From NCBI GenBank assembly GCA_016715965.1, contig JADJXG010000001.1:2423501-2487500 (forward strand): a stretch of DNA of 64,000 bases. The letters are read 5' to 3'. The translations under genes and the position numbers were made by a program. Positions 35,590-44,587 of the stretch are shown in pieces. The notes beneath the pieces were generated by a model. That model was not told the DNA's origin. It saw only the letters and a program-made list of their open reading frames with translations, and made no database searches. Each line of letters starts with the position of its first letter. Position 1 is the stretch's first letter. The DNA is from Saprospiraceae bacterium. GTDB lineage: Bacteria > Bacteroidota > Bacteroidia > Chitinophagales > Saprospiraceae.

Positions 35590-36100
35590 AAAATCTGATA
35601 TTTCAGGATGACCAGACCCGACGAATAAGTTTTTTGGTCAAAGAGCTTCAGCTGAATTCTTTCTGGAATGTCTTTAAACAGGTGTTTGCCTGCTCCTAAC
35701 AAAAGAGGGTGAACCGCAAGGTGAATTTCATCGATCAGTTTTAAATTCATTAGAGATTTTGTCAATTCTGCTCCACCAAACATCCATATATTTTTCCCTG
35801 GTTTGATTTTTATTTCATGGACTGCTTTCGAAATATCTCCAGAAATCAAATGATAGCCTTCTTTTACCGTGGTCAGGGTATTGGAAAAAACGTATTCTTC
35901 CATTTTGGGTAAATCCATCCCAGCGGAATCCATGCCTTGCATCAATTCGTATGATTTTCTTCCCAGAAATACGGCATCAACACCCGAAAAAATTCAGACA
36001 TTCCATAATCCTGGTCTGTAAAACACCAATCGTATTCCCCATTTGGACCTTCGATAAATCCATCCAAACTGACTGCGAGACTTAGAATTACTTTGCGCAT
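35586..36100 (-). CDS. RibD/DHFR-like reductase, one-base frameshift
   Basis: About 171 residues if a homopolymer indel near 35990 is corrected: the N-terminal frame MRKVILSLAVSLDGFIEGPN (from 36100) joins the frame ending at 35586. The C-terminal half has KNIWMFGGAELTKSLMNLKLIDEIHLAVHPLLLGAGKHLF, the NADPH-binding RibD_C pattern. Stand-alone proteins of this type are reductases with unassigned substrates. It overlaps the DUF418 gene. Confidence 0.85.
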
Positions 36101-36186
36101 AGAATTGATATTTTCATTGATTTGTTGAGAATTGTAAAGCCTATGATAGACATGTTTTTATTTTTAATAAGAGACAGGTATTTGCA

Positions 36187-37074
36187 TTAGTTTGAATGAT
36201 TGAGTTTTTCATCCAGAAAATGAATGGTTCGCTGCCAGGCCAGTTCGGCTGCTTCTTTGTCAAAACGAGGAGTGCTGTCATTGTGAAACCCATGGTTTAC
36301 TTTTGGATAAATAAAGGATGTGTAAGGGATTTTATGTTCTTTTAAAGCTTGTTCATAAGAAGTCCAGGTTTCATTTACGCGAGTATCCAATTCTGCAAAA
36401 TGCAATAAAAGTGTGGATTTTATTTTTGCAACTTCTTCCAGGGGAGGAGCTCCACCATAAAATGGAACGGCTGCATTAAGTTGTGGAATTCTACAAGCCA
36501 TCATATTGGAAACCCAGCCTCCGAAACAAAATCCCATCGCGGCCGCCCGACCATTGCATTTTTTTAATTTTATCAAGTAATCATACGCAGCGATAAAATC
36601 TTCCAGGATTTCAAAGCGATCTCTTTTGCTCTGCATGGCTCTTCCTTCATCGTCATTGCCCGGATATCCTCCCATGGGGCTGAGGGCATCCGGAGCCAAG
36701 GCGACAAAACCTGCCACCGCAGCTCTTCTGGCAACATCTTCGATATAGGGATTCAAACCTCTGTTTTCATGGACAACTACAATTCCTCCAACTTTCCGCC
36801 TGTTTTTTTTTGGTTGGCACAATAGCGCCTTTATAGACCCTCCTCCATTGGGCGAGGGATATTGGATGTAGTCTGAGTGGATTCGTTGGTCATCAGCTGC
36901 CACCTGGATTGCATTCTTGTAATCCGGCATCAGCAGATTCAATAGGGTAGGGAGGCTCAGCCCACCAACCGCATATACAGATAGTTTCTGCATAAAATCC
37001 CGGCGGTCGATTTTTTGGTGTGCATATTCATCATACAAATCAAAAATTTCCTGCGGGATAAGATTGTTATTCAT
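36187..37074 (-). CDS. Dienelactone hydrolase family protein, possible Tat substrate
   Basis: 295 residues. The N-terminal IDRRDFMQKLSVYAVGGLSLPTLL resembles a twin-arginine signal, although the RR lies about 25 residues in. The alpha/beta-hydrolase core has the nucleophile elbow GFCFGGW (Cys nucleophile, as in dienelactone hydrolases), an acid in AELDTRVN and the catalytic His in NHGFHND. It probably hydrolyses ester or lactone substrates. It stands alone upstream of katG on the same strand. Confidence 0.9.
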   Translation of the reverse strand: MNNNLIPQEIFDLYDEYAHQKIDRRDFMQKLSVYAVGGLSLPTLLNLLMPDYKNAIQVAADDQRIHSDYIQYPSPNGGGSIKALLCQPKKNRRKVGGIVVVHENRGLNPYIEDVARRAAVAGFVALAPDALSPMGGYPGNDDEGRAMQSKRDRFEILEDFIAAYDYLIKLKKCNGRAAAMGFCFGGWVSNMMACRIPQLNAAVPFYGGAPPLEEVAKIKSTLLLHFAELDTRVNETWTSYEQALKEHKIPYTSFIYPKVNHGFHNDSTPRFDKEAAELAWQRTIHFLDEKLNHSN

Positions 37075-37275
37075 TGAGTTTGAATTTCATGGCATTCCGA
37101 TGTCTCAAAAATAAGAAATTCAAACCAGATGGCTATGTGAAAAATCATGGCAATGCGATGTATGATCGCATACTCAGGTGCTCGATTCCAAAAATTTGGC
37201 AGACCTACGATCCAAACCAAAGTTTCGAACCTGCATATTGTGCCATTGCATTAAAAGAAGACCTGATAATTTAGA

Positions 37276-39495
37276 TCAGCCCTGCATCAGATCAAATCGA
37301 TCGAGGTTCATGACCTTTGTCCACGCTGCAACAAAATTCTCCACAAACTTTGTTTTTGCATCGGAACATGCATATACTTCCGCAATTGCCCTGAGTTCGG
37401 AATTAGACCCAAAGATTAAATCAACACGGGATGCTTTCCATTTGAGCGCTCCTGAGGAGCGGTCAAAACCCTCAAACTCTTCCTTTGAATCCGAAGTCGC
37501 TTTCCAGCTTGTATTCATATCCAATAAATTCACAAAGAAATCATTGGTTAGAACTTCGGGAGTATGTGTGAGCACACCCAAATTTGAATGATCGTAATTT
37601 GCATTCAGAACGCGCATCCCACCAACCAATACCGTCATTTCCGGTGCAGTCAGATTTAATAAATTTGCTTTGTCGAGCAACAGCTCTTCTGCAGAAACAG
37701 AAAATTTATTTTTGAGATAGTTTCGAAATCCATCGGCCTTAGGCTCCAATGGGGAGAATGAATCAACATCGGTTTGTTCCTGATTTGCATCCATGCGACC
37801 GGGTGTAAAAGGAACGGTGATTGTATGTCCGGCATTCTTTGCGGCCTGTTCGACACCAACACATCCAGCCAGAACAATCAAATCGGCCAAGGAGATTTTT
37901 TTACCATCCTGTTGAGATTGATTGAAATTATTCTGAATGGTTTCTAAAGTCTCAAGAACTTTCGAAAGTTGGGCCGTATTATTTACCTTCCAGTATTTCT
38001 GAGGAGCCAGGCGAATCCGGGCTCCATTGGCACCTCCTCGCTTGTCAGAACCCCGAAAAGTGGAGGCAGATGCCCAAGCAGTTACCACCAGTTGGGATAT
38101 GGCTATTCCTGATTCAATAATTTTTGATTTTAAAAGATGAATATCCCGTTCATTTATCAAAGGGTGATTGACAGCAGGGATAGGATCCTGCCAGATCAAC
38201 TCCTCTTTTGGAACCTCCGGTCCCAGATACCTTTGCAATGGGCCCATGTCGCGATGAGTGAGTTTAAACCATGCTCTACCAAATGCATCTGCAAATTGAT
38301 CCGGGTGATCCAAAAATCTTCTTGAGATTTTCTCATAAGCCGGATCAAACCGGAGGGCTAGGTCAGTGGTTAGCATGATGGGTGTGTGTCTGATGCTTGG
38401 GTCATGAGCATCTGGCACCGTGTTCTCACCCATCCCGTGTTTGGGTTTCCATTGGTGAGCTCCGGCCGGGCTTTTCGTTAGTTCCCATTCATAGCCGAAT
38501 AGATTCCAGAAAAAATTATTGCTCCACTTGGTAGGAGTGGTCGTCCATGCTCCTTCAAGCCCACTGGTAATGGTATGGAATCCATGGCCTTTTCCCAAAG
38601 TATTTTTCCAACCAAATCCCTGTTCTTCTATGCCTGCTGCTTCGGGTTCTGGTCCCACAAATTTGCTGGGATCGCCGGCACCATGGGTCTTGCCAAAGGT
38701 ATGTCCGCCCGCAATCAAAGCAACCGTTTCCTCATCGTTCATGGCCATTCTGGCAAATGTCTCACGGATGTCTTTTGCGGCAGCTATGGGGTCAGGATTG
38801 CCATTGGGTCCTTCCGGATTTACATAGATCAATCCCATTTGAACAGCTGCCAGGGGGTTTTCAAGATTTCGATCTCCCTTATGTCTCTGATCATCCAGCC
38901 ATTTACTTTCAGAACCCCAGTATACAGATTCCTCAGGTTCCCATACGTCTTCACGTCCACCCGCAAAACCAAATGTTTTAAATCCCATAGACTCTAGCGC
39001 AACATTTCCCGCAAGAATCATCAGGTCTGCCCAAGATATTTTATTGCCATACTTTTGTTTGATGGGCCAAAGCAACCTCCTTGCTTTGTCTAAATTGACA
39101 TTATCCGGCCAGCTGTTTAGTGGCGCAAACCGCTGTTGTCCACTACCTGCACCTCCTCTGCCATCACCAATGCGATAAGTCCCCGCACTGTGCCAGGCCA
39201 TCCTAATAAAAAATGGACCATAATGACCATAATCTGCTGGCCACCAGTCCTGGGAGTCAGTCATTAAAGCGTGAAGGTCCTCCTTTAGGGCGTTATAATC
39301 CAGACGACTGAATGCTTCTTTGTAATTAAAATTATCACCCATTGGGTTTGAGAGCTTGGAATGCTGTCTCAGAATATTTAACTTCAATTGGTTGGGCCAC
39401 CAGTCGCTGTTTTTGGTACCATGTGAATTTGTGCTGTGATTTGTTGTTGCCCCCGTTACCGGGCATTTACTCATGTCTCCTGATTTGTTTTCCAT
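37276..39495 (-). CDS. katG: Catalase-peroxidase KatG
   Basis: 739 residues, usual bacterial KatG length with two homologous peroxidase halves. The distal haem pocket reads FIRMAWHSAGTYRIGDGRGG (Arg, Trp, His). The Tyr of the Met-Tyr-Trp adduct is in GLIYVNPEGPNG, and the proximal His in LIAGGHTFGKTHGA. It degrades H2O2 in the cytoplasm. It starts near the left edge of the transposon at 39759 without being disrupted; no regulator is adjacent. Confidence 0.97.
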   Translation of the reverse strand: MENKSGDMSKCPVTGATTNHSTNSHGTKNSDWWPNQLKLNILRQHSKLSNPMGDNFNYKEAFSRLDYNALKEDLHALMTDSQDWWPADYGHYGPFFIRMAWHSAGTYRIGDGRGGAGSGQQRFAPLNSWPDNVNLDKARRLLWPIKQKYGNKISWADLMILAGNVALESMGFKTFGFAGGREDVWEPEESVYWGSESKWLDDQRHKGDRNLENPLAAVQMGLIYVNPEGPNGNPDPIAAAKDIRETFARMAMNDEETVALIAGGHTFGKTHGAGDPSKFVGPEPEAAGIEEQGFGWKNTLGKGHGFHTITSGLEGAWTTTPTKWSNNFFWNLFGYEWELTKSPAGAHQWKPKHGMGENTVPDAHDPSIRHTPIMLTTDLALRFDPAYEKISRRFLDHPDQFADAFGRAWFKLTHRDMGPLQRYLGPEVPKEELIWQDPIPAVNHPLINERDIHLLKSKIIESGIAISQLVVTAWASASTFRGSDKRGGANGARIRLAPQKYWKVNNTAQLSKVLETLETIQNNFNQSQQDGKKISLADLIVLAGCVGVEQAAKNAGHTITVPFTPGRMDANQEQTDVDSFSPLEPKADGFRNYLKNKFSVSAEELLLDKANLLNLTAPEMTVLVGGMRVLNANYDHSNLGVLTHTPEVLTNDFFVNLLDMNTSWKATSDSKEEFEGFDRSSGALKWKASRVDLIFGSNSELRAIAEVYACSDAKTKFVENFVAAWTKVMNLDRFDLMQG

Positions 39496-39758
39496 TTGTT
39501 ATGTCATTTTAGGATTTAACAAGCTAAAATTCCAATGGTTTGAAGTGGGAGGATTAAATGACGACTTATTGATTGAAGTCATCATTTTTAATAATATTGA
39601 TTATTTTTTTAGATCAATTGACTATATAATCTCCAGAATGGATGGTTTGGGTATATTTTTTTAAAATTCAAAATGAATTCCAATAGGATAGTTTGCCTGA
39701 TGTTGAGTAAAATTTTCTTCATAGATAGGTTTTAAGTGGTCGAAAGTATTTTAAAATA

Positions 39759-39782
39759 GGCACTAACATACGAGATTACACT
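39759..39782 (+). repeat. Left terminal inverted repeat of the transposon
   Basis: 24 bases starting GGCACTAACATACGAG; the exact reverse complement is at 44086-44109. Confidence 0.93.
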
Positions 39783-39879
39783 GAGGTTAATACGCACAAA
39801 ACTCCATTTATAACGCCAACTTTAAATCGAAGTTTTATATTAATCTAAAAATTATTAATAAACCCCGTAAATTGCCCTT

Positions 39880-40041
39880 ATGAACACGTCTCTATTTATA
39901 ATCAGAGAAGGGCAATGTTACGAGGTCATAACCTCCGGTTGTGTACGTAACGGCAAGTGCTTAGAATGCGAAGATGGTAACACTCCTTTTCGCTACGAAA
40001 TCTATGCACCTTGCGAGTCCTGTGGAAATTGCGAAGAATAG
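39880..40041 (+). CDS. Small Cys-rich protein A of the transposon
   Basis: 53 residues starting MNTSLFIIREGQCYEVITSG, ending CESCGNCEE, with seven cysteines. It is clearly related to the small protein at 41944-42108: same CYxVIxSGCV and CxSCxxCEE frame. The closing CxxCxxC pattern could bind a metal or Fe-S cluster. Function unknown. It is one of two paralogues in the same transposon, so probably a selected passenger. Confidence 0.7.
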   Translation: MNTSLFIIREGQCYEVITSGCVRNGKCLECEDGNTPFRYEIYAPCESCGNCEE

Positions 40042-40148
40042 TAACAAGTAGTACACAAAGGAGTCTATGTAGTATGCTTATGCTACTATGGCTCCATTTG
40101 GTTTAAGTTTTGCAAGTATTTAGTAAACTTACCTAACATTATTTAAAA

Positions 40149-40541
40149 TTAACCAATTTTCTTATTAAGGATGTGATTGATTAGTGTTTCAAAATCAATT
40201 CCTCCAATATCTGATGCATCCATCTGGATTGATAGATTGTTTTCAGCCTTTTTTAATAGAGCTTCATATTCTTCCCATGTATCTGCTGCTAAAAGTAAAG
40301 AAGTATTTATAAGCGTCTCTATTAAAACATCTGTTTCTTCAAGTGATTCTACTAGTTTAGTTGCTATAAGAAATTTCTTAGTGGGATATTCCTTTCCTAT
40401 TAAAAGTCTCATACTATGTATTTTTGAAAGAGCTATGGCTCCAATTTCTTCCATATGTGAATTAATATCTGATTCTTTCCATCCTTGCAATCTGCAAATA
40501 GATTTTATAAATAAATCCAGTACTTCGTGTTTATCTATCAT
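40149..40541 (-). CDS. Passenger protein coupled to the transposase
   Basis: 130 residues, soluble and helical, no family recognised. Its start overlaps the transposase stop by 4 bp, so it is translated with the transposase and may assist or control transposition. Confidence 0.7.
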   Translation of the reverse strand: MIDKHEVLDLFIKSICRLQGWKESDINSHMEEIGAIALSKIHSMRLLIGKEYPTKKFLIATKLVESLEETDVLIETLINTSLLLAADTWEEYEALLKKAENNLSIQMDASDIGGIDFETLINHILNKKIG

Positions 40542-41467
40542 TTGGCAATTAGTGTTTCGTATTTTAATCTTTTGTCAAAAGCACCTTTTATTATCGTTAC
40601 AATCTTTCCGCTAAGATCTGACTTTCTGTGATTATACTTGAAAGCAAATTCATCTGCATACTTACCTAAATGTTTTGGCTGTATCCTTCCGCTATACGTG
40701 CTTATCCATCCTCTTTTAAAGTGACTCCAAAAGTTTTCAATTGGGTTGCTTGAAAATCCATCTTCATTGATATATAAGCCTCTATTGTGGAATAACACTT
40801 CGTGATGATAGTCTTTACAAATTCCATCATAAGCGCACCATTCATCGGTAACTATTAGAGAATTTTCTTGTACTACCTCTCTGATAATTGGCTGTATAGT
40901 AGTAGCCTTTGTGTCTGGAACAACAAAACATTTCACCTCTTTATTGTTTTGCAGTATTCCAAATATTGGAGTTTTATCTTTATAACTCCTACCCTGAGAA
41001 TGTTTTACTTTTTTGTCTCTGTGTCTGTTTTTGTTCTTACCACCTACGTATGTCTCATCCATGCAAATTATTCCGTTATCTGATTCAAAATAAGAATTGT
41101 TTTCCATTCCAAGTCTAATTTTGTGTAATAGATGCCATGCGCTTTTTTGAGTTATTCCTAATTCCTCAGCAAGTTGATAAGAACTAATACCTTTCTTGTC
41201 TATACTAAGTAAATAAATGGCTGCAAACCAAATAGTTAATGGAAGTTTAGATCCTTCAAATATAGACTTTGTTGCAACAGTAAAATACTTTCCAGTATTC
41301 TTGCATTTGTATTTTTTGCCCTTGCAATTGTAAACCTTAGATTCTTTATCAAAAGGTGAAATAGGTCCATTTTCCCATCTAACTTTTTCAAGAAATTCTA
41401 TACAAGATTCTTCATTAGGAAATGCCTTAATGAAATCTAGTATGCTTTTAAATGGTTTTAATATCAT
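40538..41467 (-). CDS. IS1595-family DDE transposase
   Basis: 309 residues from the ATG at 41467; the frame can be extended to 41524. An N-terminal zinc-binding region (YNCKGKKYKCKNTGKYF) and an HTH (ISSYQLAEELGITQKSAWHLLHKI) precede the catalytic core with IICMDETYVGGKNKNRH, LIVTDEWCAY and SSNPIENFWSHFKRGW, matching the ISXO2/IS1595 catalytic layout. It appears intact. Confidence 0.92.
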   Translation of the reverse strand: MILKPFKSILDFIKAFPNEESCIEFLEKVRWENGPISPFDKESKVYNCKGKKYKCKNTGKYFTVATKSIFEGSKLPLTIWFAAIYLLSIDKKGISSYQLAEELGITQKSAWHLLHKIRLGMENNSYFESDNGIICMDETYVGGKNKNRHRDKKVKHSQGRSYKDKTPIFGILQNNKEVKCFVVPDTKATTIQPIIREVVQENSLIVTDEWCAYDGICKDYHHEVLFHNRGLYINEDGFSSNPIENFWSHFKRGWISTYSGRIQPKHLGKYADEFAFKYNHRKSDLSGKIVTIIKGAFDKRLKYETLIAK

Positions 41468-41639
41468 AGCCTCAAAGATAAGACGATTATTACACTTGTG
41501 TAAACATAGACTTGTAATTAACATTTAATTAACAAAAGCTAAAATTATTTAAAAACTTGCAAGTCGGGTTATCTTTGATGTGTAGTAAGAAAGTAAGCAA
41601 GCGAAGATAGATTAAATCAAACTTCAAAAGCCCTTTCAA

Positions 41640-41729
41640 ATGGAGCATTTTATCGCTTCTCTATTGGCTCACCTTGTAGCAGGTTTAATACTGCTGGTCA
41701 TCAAGAAACCCGACTGCAAGTGTCGGTAA
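41640..41729 (+). CDS. 29-residue hydrophobic peptide, possible type I toxin
   Basis: Starts MEHFIASLLAHLVAGLILLV and ends IKKPDCKCR: a single membrane helix followed by a short basic, cysteine-containing tail, the shape of Fst/Ldr-type toxins. A strong terminator follows directly (41732-41757), so it is a short independent transcript. A converging small transcript on the other strand (promoter at 41887, terminator at 41812) could be its regulator. No homology can be claimed. Confidence 0.5.
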   Translation: MEHFIASLLAHLVAGLILLVIKKPDCKCR

Positions 41730-41731
41730 TC

Positions 41732-41757
41732 AGGAGGCTTCGGCCTCCTTTTATTTT
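41732..41757 (+). terminator. Terminator after the 29-residue peptide gene
   Basis: Stem AGGAGGC/GCCTCCT with a stable TTCG tetraloop and a following TTTTATTTT run. Confidence 0.9.
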
Positions 41758-41811
41758 GGTATTGTTAATCATCCTACTGCAAAACGCTATCGGATTGATG
41801 ATATGTTAAAT

Positions 41812-41880
41812 AAAAAACGCCGAGTTCATCAGGCTCGGCGTAAATTAAAACTTGCCATAATTGCAACAGCTATTATATTA
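41812..41880 (-). ncRNA. Putative ~70-nt small transcript upstream of the transposase gene
   Basis: On the minus strand a -7 box TATATTTG (41887-41894) is followed by about 70 nt ending in a perfect terminator: stem CGCCGAG (41818-41824)/CTCGGCG (41834-41840) and TTTTTTATTTA. The transcript contains a 9-codon frame (MASFNLRRA, 41829-41858) ending inside the stem, so it could be an attenuator for the transposase downstream, or an antitoxin RNA converging on 41640-41729. Confidence 0.45.
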
Positions 41881-41943
41881 GCGTCACAAATATAACAAAC
41901 CTTTCACGTTTAAAGATAAAATTTGGCCAGCAACAGTATTCAT

Positions 41944-42108
41944 ATGAATGATTCATATTATTTAAGCAGAAATGGTCGCTGCTACCTAGTAATCATCTCA
42001 GGATGTGTGAAAGGGAAAGGAATCAGTATAGTCTGCGAAGAAGAAGGGGAACTCTTCCGAATCGAAGTCGAAACAGATTGTGCGTCCTGTGAAACGTGTG
42101 AAGAATAG
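41944..42108 (+). CDS. Small Cys-rich protein B of the transposon
   Basis: 54 residues from the ATG at 41944 (MNDSYYLSRNGRCYLVIISG), ending CASCETCEE. Paralogue of the protein at 39880-40041, with the same cysteine frame and a different middle. Function unknown. Confidence 0.7.
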   Translation: MNDSYYLSRNGRCYLVIISGCVKGKGISIVCEEEGELFRIEVETDCASCETCEE

Positions 42109-42282
42109 TAACACAACTACACAAAGAGGATTGGAGGAACTCATCACTCCTCCAATTCTTAGTTTTTAGTATCTCATAAAGTGATTGGATTTTTTATATA
42201 CTATTTATTAAAATCTTATTAGTTTTGTGTATAAAATTATAGAAGTTGTTTAATCTTGATTTGTAATTTATAAATTTTTTGA

Positions 42283-42780
42283 ATGCTACACTTTGTAAAT
42301 AAAATTATCAGTAGAATACTTATTATTCCTACTGCTATACTTACACCAATCGGAACTTTGATTTATACTATACTGACCCTTATTACTTTTGGGCTTTACA
42401 GTAAGCTTATACACTGGATTAAAAACAAATTAGTATTTATAGTAATAGAATTTTCAAAGTTGTACGAAACAAATAATCTTGCATTACAAATTATATCAAT
42501 TCTTGGATTACCTTTTGCCGCTTTAGGTTCTATCATAGTTTCACTTGTTGGCTATCATGGTGATTTTCCTAAAAGAACACGCGATATTATTATATTTGAA
42601 TCCTTTCCCTTTGCAAAGTCTTTTAGTGACTATGCGAAAAATGAAATAGATTTAGAAGATATGGAATCAAATGCAATGAAAGCTATTAGTGATCTTATTA
42701 ACTCTCCTGAAACAGTAAGCGAAAATATAGAACTCTATAGAGAAAATCCTCTAAATGGAGATAAAATAATTAAGTGGTAA
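42283..42780 (+). CDS. Passenger membrane protein of the transposon
   Basis: 165 residues. Two hydrophobic segments near residues 8-40 (IISRILIIPTAILTPIGTLI and following) and one near 68-90 precede an acidic soluble tail (FSDYAKNEIDLEDMESNAMKAI). No family recognised. Function unknown. Confidence 0.6.
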   Translation: MLHFVNKIISRILIIPTAILTPIGTLIYTILTLITFGLYSKLIHWIKNKLVFIVIEFSKLYETNNLALQIISILGLPFAALGSIIVSLVGYHGDFPKRTRDIIIFESFPFAKSFSDYAKNEIDLEDMESNAMKAISDLINSPETVSENIELYRENPLNGDKIIKW

Positions 42781-42830
42781 CAACTATTTTACGTAGAAGA
42801 TTTACATATTAGCAATTCAAAAATCACAAA

Positions 42831-43262
42831 ATGAATATTTGTCTTTTCAATATCAATTCAGTTAACAACCTTCCTCTGGGACACACTTTTAATTCTAACG
42901 CACCTAACCTTACATATGAGGTAAGTTTCAGGATTTTGGAAGAAGGTTTAATAGTTATTGTTGTTGATTTGTTTTATATAGACAATAATGCAATAGGTTC
43001 ATTTACAACTTCAACAACTTGCTTTTTTAGTGGGATTCAAGTTTCAATGTTAAATGATAATTTGATACGCCAAATAATTACAAGGTTTGGAAACAATATA
43101 TTACAAAATATTAGAGATTCTATTAATCTTCCTTTGCGAGTCGATGAAGCAATGGGGGAAGCAATTGATGATCAACAGTTACTCCGTATTGCTTCCAATG
43201 CCTTCTTTGAACAACGTGATCCAATCCATGATCTATTGCAGCCCATTTGTCGAGATCTTTAA
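42831..43262 (+). CDS. Passenger protein of unknown function
   Basis: 143 residues, soluble and beta-rich in the first half (LTYEVSFRILEEGLIVIVVDLFY). No family recognised. Its 3' end overlaps a possible minus-strand frame (43123-43502). Confidence 0.5.
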   Translation: MNICLFNINSVNNLPLGHTFNSNAPNLTYEVSFRILEEGLIVIVVDLFYIDNNAIGSFTTSTTCFFSGIQVSMLNDNLIRQIITRFGNNILQNIRDSINLPLRVDEAMGEAIDDQQLLRIASNAFFEQRDPIHDLLQPICRDL

Positions 43263-43502
43263 TAATATGATCTTTTAACTCTATTTCTGTGAGGTTATAA
43301 AGATATTCTTCACTAATCATGTTCCAAATGGAGTGTCTATACTCTCTGAATTTTTCTGAAGTCCTTCCAACTGGAATGAACGAAAAATGATAGTGTAAAA
43401 ACAAGCTATTTTTCCAAATGTGGCTAACCTTTTAAACGCTTCTGACGCTTCACTTGGGTTTTCTATATAGGCCTCAAGTATTTGAATTTTGTAATCGTGC
43501 AT
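43123..43502 (-). pseudogene. Possible frameshifted minus-strand passenger gene
   Basis: Two frames, 43502-43317 (MHDYKIQILEAYIENPSEAS...) and 43404-43123 (with VGRTSEKFREYRHSIWNMISEEY), look like one protein broken by an indel near 43400. The second part overlaps the plus-strand passenger gene by about 140 bp, which is unusual. Whether this is coding is uncertain. Confidence 0.35.
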
Positions 43503-43557
43503 TTTTTTAATTTTTTAATTTAATAAATAATATGAATGATAAAAATTTAGCTCTAAG

Positions 43558-44079
43558 GTGGATTGCTGTGTTTCTGTATTATTCTTCATCTTCGGGTTTT
43601 TGGGGTATAGTTTCTTTATAAAGGTGGTAGATGGACGACTCAAGAAAGCCAAGTCCGATCTTAGAAATTTGTATAACAGCCAAAATAACGAGTATCAGTT
43701 CCATAAGAAAGATTATTTAGATTTAAAAGTTGAAGTTTATTCAGGACTTGCTGATTTTAATTTCTTGTTTGCAAATGAAAACTCAGATGCACCTTCGCAG
43801 TTAATAAAACACGCACTTATATCAGCACAATACAATAAGCTGTGTTACGATTTATCAAACAAAGAGGAGTATATGACTTTTTGTCTAAGTCGTATTTCTA
43901 TGGCAAGTTTTAAACTTCAAGAGATTCAGCATAACTCTGAAAGTTTTTCGGATGATATAGATTCGATAAAAGATCAAAAAGACATTCTTATTGAAACTAT
44001 TGACGTAATATCAAATAGTACTGAACCTATAGTAAGAGATATGATATCTCATGTAAGAAGCTTAGTATTAAGACTTTAG
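43558..44079 (+). CDS. Passenger protein with N-terminal membrane anchor, start uncertain
   Basis: About 173 residues from a GTG at 43558: one membrane helix (VSVLFFIFGFLGYSFFI) and a helical soluble domain with YNSQNNEYQFHKKDYLDLKVEVYSG. An ATG at 43532 lies in another frame and also encodes a hydrophobic start (MNDKNLALRWIAVFLYY), so an indel near the start is possible. Function unknown. It ends just inside the right inverted repeat. Confidence 0.5.
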   Translation: MDCCVSVLFFIFGFLGYSFFIKVVDGRLKKAKSDLRNLYNSQNNEYQFHKKDYLDLKVEVYSGLADFNFLFANENSDAPSQLIKHALISAQYNKLCYDLSNKEEYMTFCLSRISMASFKLQEIQHNSESFSDDIDSIKDQKDILIETIDVISNSTEPIVRDMISHVRSLVLRL

Positions 44080-44085
44080 ATATCT

Positions 44086-44109
44086 AGTGTAATCTCGTAT
44101 GTTAGTGCC
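44086..44109 (-). repeat. Right terminal inverted repeat of the transposon
   Basis: Exact reverse complement of 39759-39782; followed by the target duplication TTAAAATA at 44110-44117. Confidence 0.93.
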
Positions 44110-44117
44110 TTAAAATA

Positions 44118-44587
44118 TTTTAGTAGGCAATGAAAATCAAAAAACTATATTGGGTATTAAATTGTATGACTTGTAGTTAAAAATAGCCACATTCCAATTG
44201 TCCAATCTTCACACCAAAAGATCTCAATCCTATCTAAAGATGAATTGATCATCAAATGCTCAACAAGTTGAAATAGTTTGATTCATTCATTGGTATCTAA
44301 TGTAGTATTCTATTTCGCCAAAGAGTATTGATTGTGTTCCAATGGTTTCAGGATAGATATCCATTGAAGGATTTACAATTTTACAATGGAGAAACATCTC
44401 ATCCATTAATTTTAAAGTATTTGTATTTGTATCCAATTCAATTTTTAAAATCCAAACATGAGTCCAAATAGAACACTTCTAGGTATTCGAACTTTTTTGC
44501 CTCTGGTGGATCATTTCTTGAAACAATGTCGCTCATTCAGATCACATCATAAGATTGGATATTTAAAATTCAATTGATTCGTATTCT
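44118..44587. other. Intergenic region right of the transposon
   Basis: 470 bp, AT-rich. No coding frame or repeat is supported. Confidence 0.5.

Larger units (their letters stand above)
39759..44109. mobile_element. IS1595-type transposon with passenger genes (4351 bp)
   Basis: Bounded by perfect 24-bp inverted repeats starting GGCACTAACATACGAG (39759-39782 and 44086-44109) and flanked by an 8-bp direct repeat TTAAAATA (39751-39758 and 44110-44117), the target duplication length known for IS1595. Inside are one IS1595-like transposase and about seven other small genes, whose coding is markedly more AT-rich than the host genes. IS1595 elements with passenger genes are known; I recognise none of these passengers. 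Confidence 0.92.
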
